Part shown: one piece after another, positions 1 to 5,995 of the stretch
How the letters are laid out: each line of letters opens with the position of its first letter
Numbering within the stretch: position 1 is the stretch's first letter
NCBI GenBank assembly: GCA_947451445.1
Contig: CANFZJ010000049.1
Location: 1-12,633 of the forward strand
From: Comamonadaceae bacterium
GTDB lineage: Bacteria > Pseudomonadota > Gammaproteobacteria > Burkholderiales > Burkholderiaceae_C
Length of the DNA: 12,633 nt
Direction: 5' to 3'
The notes under the pieces: generated by a model
Told to the model about the DNA's origin: nothing
The model's database searches: none
The model's input: the letters and a program-made list of their open reading frames with translations, nothing else
Program-made: the position numbers and the translations under genes

Positions 1-1428
1 ACCAGGCTGCAGCGTGCGCAGCCGCGACACGCCCACACCCAGGCGGGCGGTAAACCAAAAGGTGGAGCCCACATCGGGCGTGCTGCTCACCCCCACCGTC
101 CCCCCCATCAATTCGGCCAGTGTTTTGCTGATCGCCAAGCCCAGGCCCGTACCGCCGTATTTGCGGGTGGTGGAGCTGTCGGCCTGCGAAAATGTTTGGA
201 ACAAGCGCGCCATTTGCTCGGGGCTGAGGCCAATGCCGGTGTCTTTGACTTCAAAGCGCAGCAGCACCTCGGCACCGGTCTGCTCCAGCAGCTGCACATT
301 GATATGGATTTCGCCGCGCTCGGTGAACTTGATGGCGTTGTTGGTGAAGTTGATCAGCACCTGCCCCAGCCGCAGCGGGTCGCCCAGCAGGCTCTGCGGC
401 ACGCCCGGCCCGACTTCGCAGATCATCTCCAAGCCTTTTTCGATGGCTTTTTCGGCCGTGACGGTGGCCAGGTTTTGCAGCACGGCGTCTAGCTCCAGCG
501 GGGTTTTTTCAACCGCCAAATGGCCCGACTCGGCCTTGGAGAAATCCAGAATGTCATTCAAGATGCCCAGCAGGTGCTGGCCCGACTTCTGGATCTTCTG
601 GATGTAGTCGCGCTGGCGCAGAGTCAGCTCGGTGCGCCCGGCCAGGTGCGACATACCGATGATGGCGTTCATCGGCGTGCGAATCTCGTGGCTCATATTG
701 GCCAAGAACATGCTTTTGGACTGGGTGGCCTCCTCGGCCCGCAGCCGGGCCTGGGTCAACTCGCCCAGCGTGACGACCAGCCTGCTCTGCATGGTCGCTA
801 CGGCAGCCACCATTTCCGAGCGCTTAATGTCGTCTGGGTCGAGGTGCACATCCAGGTCGCCTTCGGCAATGCGCATGGCAGCATCCGACACCGCATAGCC
901 CGCCAGAATCAAGCGCCGTAAATACACCGCCAGGTTGCCCAGCACCGCCGCCTCGGCCACCACCACCGTCGCGTGCACCGCAATGTGGCCCCAGATGGCA
1001 CGGCTGTCCTTGAATATCGCCACCCCCCAGCCCTGGGGCTGCAGCAGGCCAAAAACCAGATGGTGCACAGCGATCACACCGGCAGCCAGCACGATAGGCC
1101 GCCAGTCGCAGTACACCACCAGCGCCGCCGCCATCAAGAAATAGCTGAAATGGGCCTCCAGGTCGCCCCCCGTCTGCTGGATGATGAGCCCGGTAAACAC
1201 CATGAAACCCAGCGCCATTACGTTGCGCGCAAGCAGCTCGCCAGGGTACTGGCGGCAAACCCACCACGGCACCAGCCAGGCGGGTACGCCCACCACAAAG
1301 AACAACAACCAGGTATCGGTAAAAGCGGCAAAAACTGCGCAGACCAGCAGGTGACAACCCGCCAGCATCAACAACAGGCGGTGGGCCTGCTGGTAGAACA
1401 CCAATGTGCGGGCTGAAATTTCGGGCAT
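1..1428 (-). CDS. Membrane sensor histidine kinase (probably hybrid), C-terminus beyond the window
   Basis: The frame is open from ATG at 1428 to the left edge: 476 codons and no stop, so the 3' end is missing. Residues about 20-180 are hydrophobic with roughly six membrane segments, including a W-R-P-I...HHLVFGLL stretch of a type I recall from beta-proteobacterial chemotaxis receptors and GGDEF proteins. Residues about 183-220 resemble a HAMP linker (RIAEGDLDV). The HisKA H-box is NMSHEIRTPMN with phospho-acceptor His247. The ATPase domain has an N-box from Asn363 (NNAIKF), a G1 box at Asp396 (DTGIG) and a G2 box at 426 (GTGLGL), so autokinase activity is expected. This H-box and ATPase type is usual in hybrid kinases, so receiver domains probably follow outside the window (inference). 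The start lies one base after the stop of the upstream small gene and has no good ribosome site of its own, which suggests coupled translation. An in-frame ATG at 1458 is an alternative. The signal sensed is unknown. Confidence 0.93.
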   Translation of the reverse strand, partial: MPEISARTLVFYQQAHRLLLMLAGCHLLVCAVFAAFTDTWLLFFVVGVPAWLVPWWVCRQYPGELLARNVMALGFMVFTGLIIQQTGGDLEAHFSYFLMAAALVVYCDWRPIVLAAGVIAVHHLVFGLLQPQGWGVAIFKDSRAIWGHIAVHATVVVAEAAVLGNLAVYLRRLILAGYAVSDAAMRIAEGDLDVHLDPDDIKRSEMVAAVATMQSRLVVTLGELTQARLRAEEATQSKSMFLANMSHEIRTPMNAIIGMSHLAGRTELTLRQRDYIQKIQKSGQHLLGILNDILDFSKAESGHLAVEKTPLELDAVLQNLATVTAEKAIEKGLEMICEVGPGVPQSLLGDPLRLGQVLINFTNNAIKFTERGEIHINVQLLEQTGAEVLLRFEVKDTGIGLSPEQMARLFQTFSQADSSTTRKYGGTGLGLAISKTLAELMGGTVGVSSTPDVGSTFWFTARLGVGVSRLRTLQPG

Positions 1429-1429
1429 A

Positions 1430-1600
1430 TCAGCGTGGAGCTGCTGCCCGGCACACATCCAGGCGGGCCGGGTTGGTAGGCGACAACACCCACAGGGCGT
1501 AGCCCGTACCCAGCAGCCAGCCCGCCAACAGCACATAGACGCCTACGCTGCGTAAACGCACCGGTGCCCCCGAAGATCCCCAAACCGACTTGAACTGCAT
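1430..1600 (-). CDS. 56-aa single-pass membrane protein, coupled to the histidine kinase
   Basis: ATG at 1600 is preceded by AGGAGGT (1606-1612) at 5 nt, one of the best ribosome sites in the window, and by a sigma70-like promoter. The product has a basic N-terminal part (KSVW...RLRS), one hydrophobic segment (about residues 20-41, VYVLLAGWLLGTGYALWVL) and a short polar tail with one Cys. Its TGA (1432-1430) is one base from the kinase ATG. The gene is therefore first in the operon and probably drives kinase translation. I do not recognise a family. It may be an accessory membrane partner of the kinase, a leader peptide whose translation opens the kinase start, or the detached N-terminus of a once longer kinase. 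An ATG further upstream (1756) also opens this frame, but the promoter and ribosome site favour 1600. Confidence 0.6.
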   Translation of the reverse strand: MQFKSVWGSSGAPVRLRSVGVYVLLAGWLLGTGYALWVLSPTNPARLDVCRAAAPR

Positions 1601-1605
1601 ATATG

Positions 1606-1612
1606 ACCTCCT
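1606..1612 (-). promoter_or_regulatory. Strong ribosome binding site for the 56-aa protein
   Basis: AGGAGGT on the minus strand, 5 nt before ATG 1600. It decides that start over the upstream in-frame ATG. Confidence 0.8.
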
Positions 1613-1643
1613 GCGAAGCACAATTTGTATCCATCTGTAATTG

Positions 1644-1672
1644 ATCATAGGACGACATCTGCGCTGCCGCAA
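1644..1672 (-). promoter_or_regulatory. Sigma70-like promoter of the small membrane protein / kinase operon
   Basis: On the minus strand a -35 like TTGCGG (1672-1667) and a -10 TATGAT (1649-1644; five of six consensus bases) are separated by exactly 17 bp. Transcription would start near 1637, giving a leader of about 37 nt before ATG 1600. A TTGACA at higher coordinates is a better -35 hexamer, but it lies 26 bp from the -10 and so is badly spaced. Confidence 0.5.
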
Positions 1673-1726
1673 GGCTGTCAACGCCGACGAGGGCACTGCC
1701 AAAAATGCCGGTACGGCGCCGAATTT

Positions 1727-1780
1727 GCTACATTTTAAATAGCTGCCTGCGCACACACCACCTGCGTTATAGCCCTAAAA
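1727..1780 (+). repeat. Dispersed palindromic-type repeat, copy 1, overlapping the flavoprotein stop
   Basis: The block reads GCTACA, nine bases, AGCTGC, then CTGCG.TA...CC and an A-rich end. The same blocks with the same spacing recur on the minus strand at 7226-7173. The pattern resembles a short repeat I associate with Comamonadaceae genomes (recollection, not a search). The flavoprotein TAA (1769-1767) lies inside it, so the repeat appears to supply that protein's last residues and its stop. Confidence 0.5.
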
Positions 1781-3020
1781 AGCTTAAAACGCCCTGCCCG
1801 GCCCGCTGGCCGCTGGCCATGCTGGCGTTGAGCAAATAGCCGCCGGTGGGGGCCTCCCAGTCCAGCATTTCACCGGCGCAGAACACGCCCGGCAGTGGCT
1901 CCAGCATCAGCTGGTCGGTCAGCGCCTCAAACGCCACGCCGCCAGCGCTGCTGATCGCCTCGTCGAGGGGCCGGGTTTTGACCAAAGTGATCGGCAGTGC
2001 CTTGATGGCGGCGGCCAGTGCGGCAGGGGTGTTGATGGTGTCTTTGTCCAGCAGCTCGTACAGGATGGCGGCCTTGATGCCGTCCAGGCCGAGGCGGCTT
2101 TTCAGGTGGCTGGACAGCGACCGGGTGCCGCGCGGATGCGCCACATCGGCCAGCACGCGCTCAGGCGTTTTGTCGGGCAACAGGTCCAGGTGCACGGTGG
2201 CGCTGCCGTTCAGGTCAATCTCATCGCGCACCAGGCTGGAGGCGGCGTAGACCAGGCTGCCCTCGATACCGGTGGCGGTGGCCACGAATTCGCCCTGGCG
2301 GCGAAAACTGTCACCCTGGCTGTTGGTGAACGCCAAGGCCACGGTTTTGAACGGTTGCCCGGCAAAGCGGCTGCTGAAATGCTCCGTCCAGCCCGCCACC
2401 TCAAACCCGCAGTTGGCAGGCTGCAACGGCACGACGGGCACGCCCGCAGCCTGCAGCAACGGCACCCAAGCGCCGTCGGACCCGAGCCGGGCCCAGCTGC
2501 CCCCGCCCAGGGCCAGCACCACCGCGTCGGCCGTCAGCTGTACCGGGCCTTTAGGGGTGTCAAAGCACCAGTCCGTGCCATCCCGGCCCACCCAGCGGTG
2601 GCGCATATGGAATTGCACGCCCGCCACGCGCAAGCGGTGCAACCAGGCGCGCAGCAGCGGGGCCGACTTCATGTCGGTCGGAAAGACCCGGCCGGAACTG
2701 CCGATGAAGGTGTCCACGCCCAGGCCCTTGGCCCAGTCGCGCAGCTGCGCCGCACCCAGGTCGTTCAGCCAGGGCTGCACCTGCGCCTGGCGCTGGCCAA
2801 AACGGGTGGCGAACAACTCGGCGGGCTCCGAGTGGGTCAGGTTCAAACCGCCCTTGCCTGCCAGCAGAAACTTGCGGCCTACCGAGGGCATGGCGTCGCA
2901 CAGTTGGACGGCCACACCGGCGTTGGCCAGCACCTCCGCCGCCATCAAACCCGCCGGGCCACCGCCAATGATGAGCGCGGTTTTACCCGTGGAGCCCGTG
3001 GGCTTTACTTGGTTTTGCAT
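1767..3020 (-). CDS. NAD(P)/FAD-dependent oxidoreductase, HI0933/YhiN (PP_4765-like) family
   Basis: This is a 417-aa flavoprotein of unknown substrate, close to the usual family length of about 400. The N-terminal Rossmann motif is ALIIGGGPAG (Gly19-Gly24) with acidic Asp42 at the end of the second strand to bind the FAD ribose. The family signature GRKFLLAGKGGLNLTHSE begins near residue 48. In PP_4765-type members the sequence is KGGLNLTHS rather than GGGRCNFTN (family knowledge). A C-terminal second FAD motif contains FCAGEMLDWEAPTGGYLLNA. The protein has no membrane segment and is probably cytoplasmic. I chose ATG 3020, which has GAAAGA 4 nt upstream. A TTG at 3032 would add four residues but has no ribosome site. 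The gene is monocistronic between divergent intergenic DNA and the kinase promoter. Its last codons lie in a dispersed repeat. Confidence 0.9.
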   Translation of the reverse strand: MQNQVKPTGSTGKTALIIGGGPAGLMAAEVLANAGVAVQLCDAMPSVGRKFLLAGKGGLNLTHSEPAELFATRFGQRQAQVQPWLNDLGAAQLRDWAKGLGVDTFIGSSGRVFPTDMKSAPLLRAWLHRLRVAGVQFHMRHRWVGRDGTDWCFDTPKGPVQLTADAVVLALGGGSWARLGSDGAWVPLLQAAGVPVVPLQPANCGFEVAGWTEHFSSRFAGQPFKTVALAFTNSQGDSFRRQGEFVATATGIEGSLVYAASSLVRDEIDLNGSATVHLDLLPDKTPERVLADVAHPRGTRSLSSHLKSRLGLDGIKAAILYELLDKDTINTPAALAAAIKALPITLVKTRPLDEAISSAGGVAFEALTDQLMLEPLPGVFCAGEMLDWEAPTGGYLLNASMASGQRAGQGVLSFLGL

Positions 3021-3144
3021 GCAATCTTTCAATCAAAAAAAAGGAGATTTCCGCAGCACCTGGCTGGCGTGCGGACTAAAAAAAGAGAGGGGATGGGCCG
3101 CAAAAAACGCTATACGACAACGCGCATTCATTGAAACGACTTAA

Positions 3145-3167
3145 TTGCAATGCAAACTTCATTGCAA
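3145..3167. promoter_or_regulatory. Operator-like TTGCA palindrome plus repeated half-site
   Basis: TTGCA-A-TGCAA (3145-3155) is a perfect 5-1-5 inverted repeat. A further ATTGCAA starts at 3161, 17 bp after the ATTGCAA at 3144. The spacing of nearly two helical turns fits a regulator binding one face, but the sites are AT-rich and short, so chance is possible. Confidence 0.25.
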
Positions 3168-3271
3168 CAAAATTCGCCTCCCCCACCCGCTACAGCGGCT
3201 TGCCGTAGCAGTGAGGGGATTGTCTTGAGGGGCCAGTACACCCAATGGAGAGGCCCGTATTATCCAAGAAC

Positions 3272-3276
3272 AGGAG
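3272..3276 (+). promoter_or_regulatory. Shine-Dalgarno AGGAG for the 29-aa ORF
   Basis: AGGAG with 6 nt to ATG 3283 is optimal spacing. It is the main evidence that the short ORF is translated. Confidence 0.5.
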
Positions 3277-3282
3277 CGCAAC

Positions 3283-3372
3283 ATGCTGTTAGCTGCCACC
3301 CTTGCTATCGTCGTCGCGACCATTTTTGCCGTACTCGCAGTCGCCGCAGCCTCGTCCTACCCACCGGGGTAG
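3283..3372 (+). CDS. Putative 29-aa hydrophobic membrane peptide
   Basis: ATG 3283 to TAG 3370-3372 is a 29-codon ORF preceded by AGGAG at 6 nt. After Met, about 22 of the next 23 residues are Leu, Ala, Val, Ile, Phe or Thr (it begins MLLAATLAIVVATIFAV), and it ends in a short SSYPPG tail. That is a single membrane helix with almost no charge. Only the last 16 bp overlap a gene on the other strand (the end of the GGDEF-EAL gene), so the hydrophobic character is not a by-product of coding on the opposite strand. I do not recognise a family; it does not resemble CydX or KdpF. It may be a small regulatory or structural membrane protein or a toxin-like peptide. No promoter could be fixed, and without conservation data it remains a prediction. 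Confidence 0.45.
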   Translation: MLLAATLAIVVATIFAVLAVAAASSYPPG

Positions 3373-5867
3373 CCCGATATCCCGAAGCCCGAATGCATCA
3401 CGGCACGTGGGCCAGCCCGCCGCTCGATGAGCGGTGGGCTCACCAGTTCTGACGCCACGCTGGGGCGGATACCAGGCTCTGGCAGCGTCATACCGCAGCG
3501 AATAATAAAAGCGCGGGTGGTGGTGGCATCCATCGGGCGCGCCAGCAAATAGCCTTGCCCGTAAGTGCAACCCGTGGCGTGCAGTACATCGTTCTGTGCT
3601 TGGGTTTCTATGCCTTCGGCGGTGGTTTCCAGCTGCAGCGCCTGCGCCAATTGGACAATCGCACGCACGATGGCCGTGGAGCTGGTGCTGGATGCGGGGT
3701 TGTCCAGGGTGCAGACAAAGGCGCGGTCGATCTTGAGTTTGTCCAGCGGGAAGGTACGCAGGTACGACAGCGAAGAAAACCCGGTCCCAAAGTCATCCAA
3801 GGCAATACGCACCCCCACCGAGCGCAGGGCCCGCAGCACTGCACAGACAGCCTCACCGTCGCGCAGCAGGGTGGACTCGGTCAGCTCCAGCTCCAGCCGC
3901 TGCGGCGGTAGGCCACTGTGCTCCAAAGCGTTGGCCACTACATCCAGCAGGTCGGCGCGCTCAAACTGGGTTGCCGACACGTTCACCGCCACCCGCATGG
4001 AGGGGGGCCAACGCAGCGCCTCATGGCAGGCCTGGTTAAGCACCCACGCGCCCAGCGGCACGATCAAGCCGCTCTCTTCCGCAATAGGAATGAAGTCCGC
4101 GGGTGAAACCATGCCCCGGACCGGGTGGCGCCAGCGCACCAGGGCCTCAAACCCGGCCAAAACACCGGTCGCCATATCCATTTGCGGCTGGTAATGCACC
4201 TCAAAGTGGCCTTGCTGGAGGCTGGTCCGCAAATCACCCAACAGACTGAGACGCTTGCGTGCTTGCAGGTCCATCTGCAGGTCAAAGAAGCACAAAGTGT
4301 CTCGTCCAGCCGCTTTGGCGGCATACAAAGCCATGTCAGCGGCTTTGAGCAGGGCTTCGCTTGAATCTGCGTCGCTGGGGGCATAGCCCACCCCCATGCT
4401 GGCGTGGATGCGGATCACGTAGTCGCTATGGCTCCATGGTTGCGCCAGCGCTTTTCGGATGCTGCTGCCCAGCTCCTCCATGGCACCGCGCTCCCAGTGG
4501 GCAGGCAGCATCAGCGCAAATTCATCGCCCCCCAGGCGCGCCAGCAGCCCGTAGTGCCCCACACAGTTTTGCAGGCGCCGGCCCACTTCGCACAGCAGCG
4601 CATCGCCCGCAGCATGGCCCAGCGAGTCGTTGACAGTTTTGAAATTATCCAGGTCGAGCAACAGCAAAACGCAGGGAAGACAGGCATCCGTGCTGGCGAA
4701 ATGCTGCGCCAGCCGCACGCCGAACTGGTGCCGATTGGCCAGCGCCGTCAAACTGTCGTGGGTGGCGAGCCGGGTCAGCTCCATGTCACGTTTGCGCACG
4801 GCGGTAATGTCAGACCCCACTCCGCGCCAGCCCACCCGCTGCCCCGCCGCGTCCCGCAAGGGCTTGGCAGACAAAGACCACCATTGCGCTTGTCCATCCG
4901 CGCCGCTGACCCGGGCGGACACCACCACGCCACTGAAAGCCTGGCTCTGCTGGAAATAGGCCTCCAACTGCTCCAGCGGAGCCAGGTCCCCCGGCAGCGG
5001 AGCGTCCACCAGATCGCGCAAAACCGCCACAAAGGCCCGCCCCAGCAAGGCCTCGGCAGGGGCCTGGGCCGCATCGCACAGCCGCGCCGACGCATGCTGC
5101 AAGCAACCCTGCGCATCGGTCTCCCACAGCCAGTCGCTGGCGTTTTCTTCGAAGTCGCGCAGCAACAACGCCACCAACTGGCGTTGCCGCTCCACCTCGG
5201 TTCCTGCCATCAGGGCACGGACGAATTTGCGCGATGTCACCAAAATAGTGGCCACCAAAAACACGCCGTACACCACAAACAGCACGGCCAGCAGGCCGTA
5301 GCTGGCCCAATATTGCAAGGCCATTCCCACCGCCGCGCCGCCGCACAGACCCAGCACCCAGGCGATGCCGACCAAGGGATGGCTGGCAAACATCCAGCTG
5401 CCGGTGGCAATGAAGGAAGCCACGGTGGCCGTGACGATCAGGCGGTCGCGGTCGTCCAGCACGCCGTACAGGGCCAGCATTAGCAAGGCGTATAACAAAC
5501 CTGCTACGCCCAGGGCGGTGGCCAGGCCGTGCACCACAAACAACGAAACACGCCCGTCCCGGCCCAGCAGCCGCCCATGGCGCGCCGCCAGCCCGTACAC
5601 GCCCGTCAACAGCGCCAACGCAGCGGACCACCACAGCAACTGCAGGCTGTGGTGACGCCAGGCTGCAAACAGGCACACCGCCACCACCACACAGTTTGCA
5701 AAACTGCCCAGGGGCAGCATGCGGGTGACGGCCTGGAACTGGCGGGTGCGGTAGCGCAGCGCCACCTCAGGCAATGCCTGCGGATCACCCCAACAGGAGC
5801 GCCACGCCAAACCAAGCTGTTGCCAACTGCGGCTGCGAAAAGTCAGGGCGGACAGTGCGCGGAACAT
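3357..5867 (-). CDS. Membrane PAS-GGDEF-EAL protein (cyclic-di-GMP cyclase/phosphodiesterase)
   Basis: 836 aa. Residues about 50-212 hold six or so membrane segments. A PAS/PAC domain follows (about 232-356, ending VGWRGVGSDITAVRKRD). The GGDEF domain (about 365-525) has metal site DLDNFK at Asp405 and an intact GGDEF at 446-450. The EAL domain (about 545-790) has EALVR at 574, Asn629, Glu661 in ELTES, DDFGTG at 691, Lys712, Glu751 in AEGIE and Gln771, so the residues needed for hydrolysis of c-di-GMP are all present. Both activities are possible. The RxxD inhibitory site expected just before the GGDEF motif reads GHYG (437-440), so the cyclase should lack that product inhibition (inference). 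A C-terminal tail of about 45 residues is not recognised. The start ATG 5867 has GGAAG at 10 nt, rather far. The gene stands alone after the REP-like hairpin, and its 3' end overlaps the opposing 29-aa ORF by 16 bp. Confidence 0.95.
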   Translation of the reverse strand: MFRALSALTFRSRSWQQLGLAWRSCWGDPQALPEVALRYRTRQFQAVTRMLPLGSFANCVVVAVCLFAAWRHHSLQLLWWSAALALLTGVYGLAARHGRLLGRDGRVSLFVVHGLATALGVAGLLYALLMLALYGVLDDRDRLIVTATVASFIATGSWMFASHPLVGIAWVLGLCGGAAVGMALQYWASYGLLAVLFVVYGVFLVATILVTSRKFVRALMAGTEVERQRQLVALLLRDFEENASDWLWETDAQGCLQHASARLCDAAQAPAEALLGRAFVAVLRDLVDAPLPGDLAPLEQLEAYFQQSQAFSGVVVSARVSGADGQAQWWSLSAKPLRDAAGQRVGWRGVGSDITAVRKRDMELTRLATHDSLTALANRHQFGVRLAQHFASTDACLPCVLLLLDLDNFKTVNDSLGHAAGDALLCEVGRRLQNCVGHYGLLARLGGDEFALMLPAHWERGAMEELGSSIRKALAQPWSHSDYVIRIHASMGVGYAPSDADSSEALLKAADMALYAAKAAGRDTLCFFDLQMDLQARKRLSLLGDLRTSLQQGHFEVHYQPQMDMATGVLAGFEALVRWRHPVRGMVSPADFIPIAEESGLIVPLGAWVLNQACHEALRWPPSMRVAVNVSATQFERADLLDVVANALEHSGLPPQRLELELTESTLLRDGEAVCAVLRALRSVGVRIALDDFGTGFSSLSYLRTFPLDKLKIDRAFVCTLDNPASSTSSTAIVRAIVQLAQALQLETTAEGIETQAQNDVLHATGCTYGQGYLLARPMDATTTRAFIIRCGMTLPEPGIRPSVASELVSPPLIERRAGPRAVMHSGFGISGYPGG

Positions 5868-5896
5868 AGGCAGGGTGCTTCCAAAAAGCTAAAGAA

Positions 5897-5911
5897 ATGC
5901 CAGTATGGCAT
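5897..5911. promoter_or_regulatory. Perfect 6-3-6 palindrome upstream of the GGDEF-EAL gene
   Basis: ATGCCA-GTA-TGGCAT is a perfect inverted repeat whose near edge lies 29 bp before the GGDEF-EAL start, a position typical of an operator over the promoter or leader. A loose -10-like TACTGG lies inside it on the minus strand. No known regulator consensus is assigned. Confidence 0.35.
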
Positions 5912-5932
5912 CGCCACCCAGCACAACTCACC

Positions 5933-5994
5933 AAGACTTACGCCGCGTCGCCCTGTGTCGCCCTCCGGGCGCACAGGGGACTTGCGTAAGTCCT
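5933..5994. repeat. REP-like nested hairpin, copy A (possible terminator)
   Basis: The outer arms GACTTACGC (5935-5943) and GCGTAAGTC (5984-5992) pair perfectly. An inner hairpin pairs CCCTGTG (5951-5957) with CACAGGG (5972-5978) and CGCCC (5959-5963) with GGGCG (5967-5971), leaving a TCC loop. Its minus-strand end AGGACTTACGCA closely matches the end of copy B near 12241 (AGGACTGACGCA). It begins one base after the helicase stop codon, so it may end that transcript. It has no T-tract typical of intrinsic terminators. Confidence 0.7.
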
Positions 5995-5995
5995 G

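Larger units (their letters stand above)
3021..3282. other. Intergenic region between the flavoprotein and the 29-aa ORF
   Basis: Divergent spacer of 262 bp carrying leaders for both sides. It is less GC-rich than the genes and has A-tracts (3035-3042, 3078-3084). It contains the palindrome TTGCA-A-TGCAA at 3145-3155 and a second ATTGCAA at 3161-3167. I find no convincing sigma70 pair on either strand; a TATTAT at 3258-3263 has no good -35. No RNA gene is recognised. Confidence 0.5.

Noticed and set aside
1660..1690. TTGACA hexamer as -35 of the kinase operon promoter
   Set aside because: It lies 26 bp from the TATGAT -10, too far. TTGCGG at exactly 17 bp is the better partner.
2106..3134. 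342-codon plus-strand frame opposite the flavoprotein
   Set aside because: A shadow of the flavoprotein gene; the translated composition (His, Gln, Gly, Arg) lacks any recognisable motif.
4404..5483. 359-codon plus-strand frame opposite the GGDEF-EAL gene
   Set aside because: Antisense to a gene whose motifs are unmistakable; Gln/His-rich low-complexity product.
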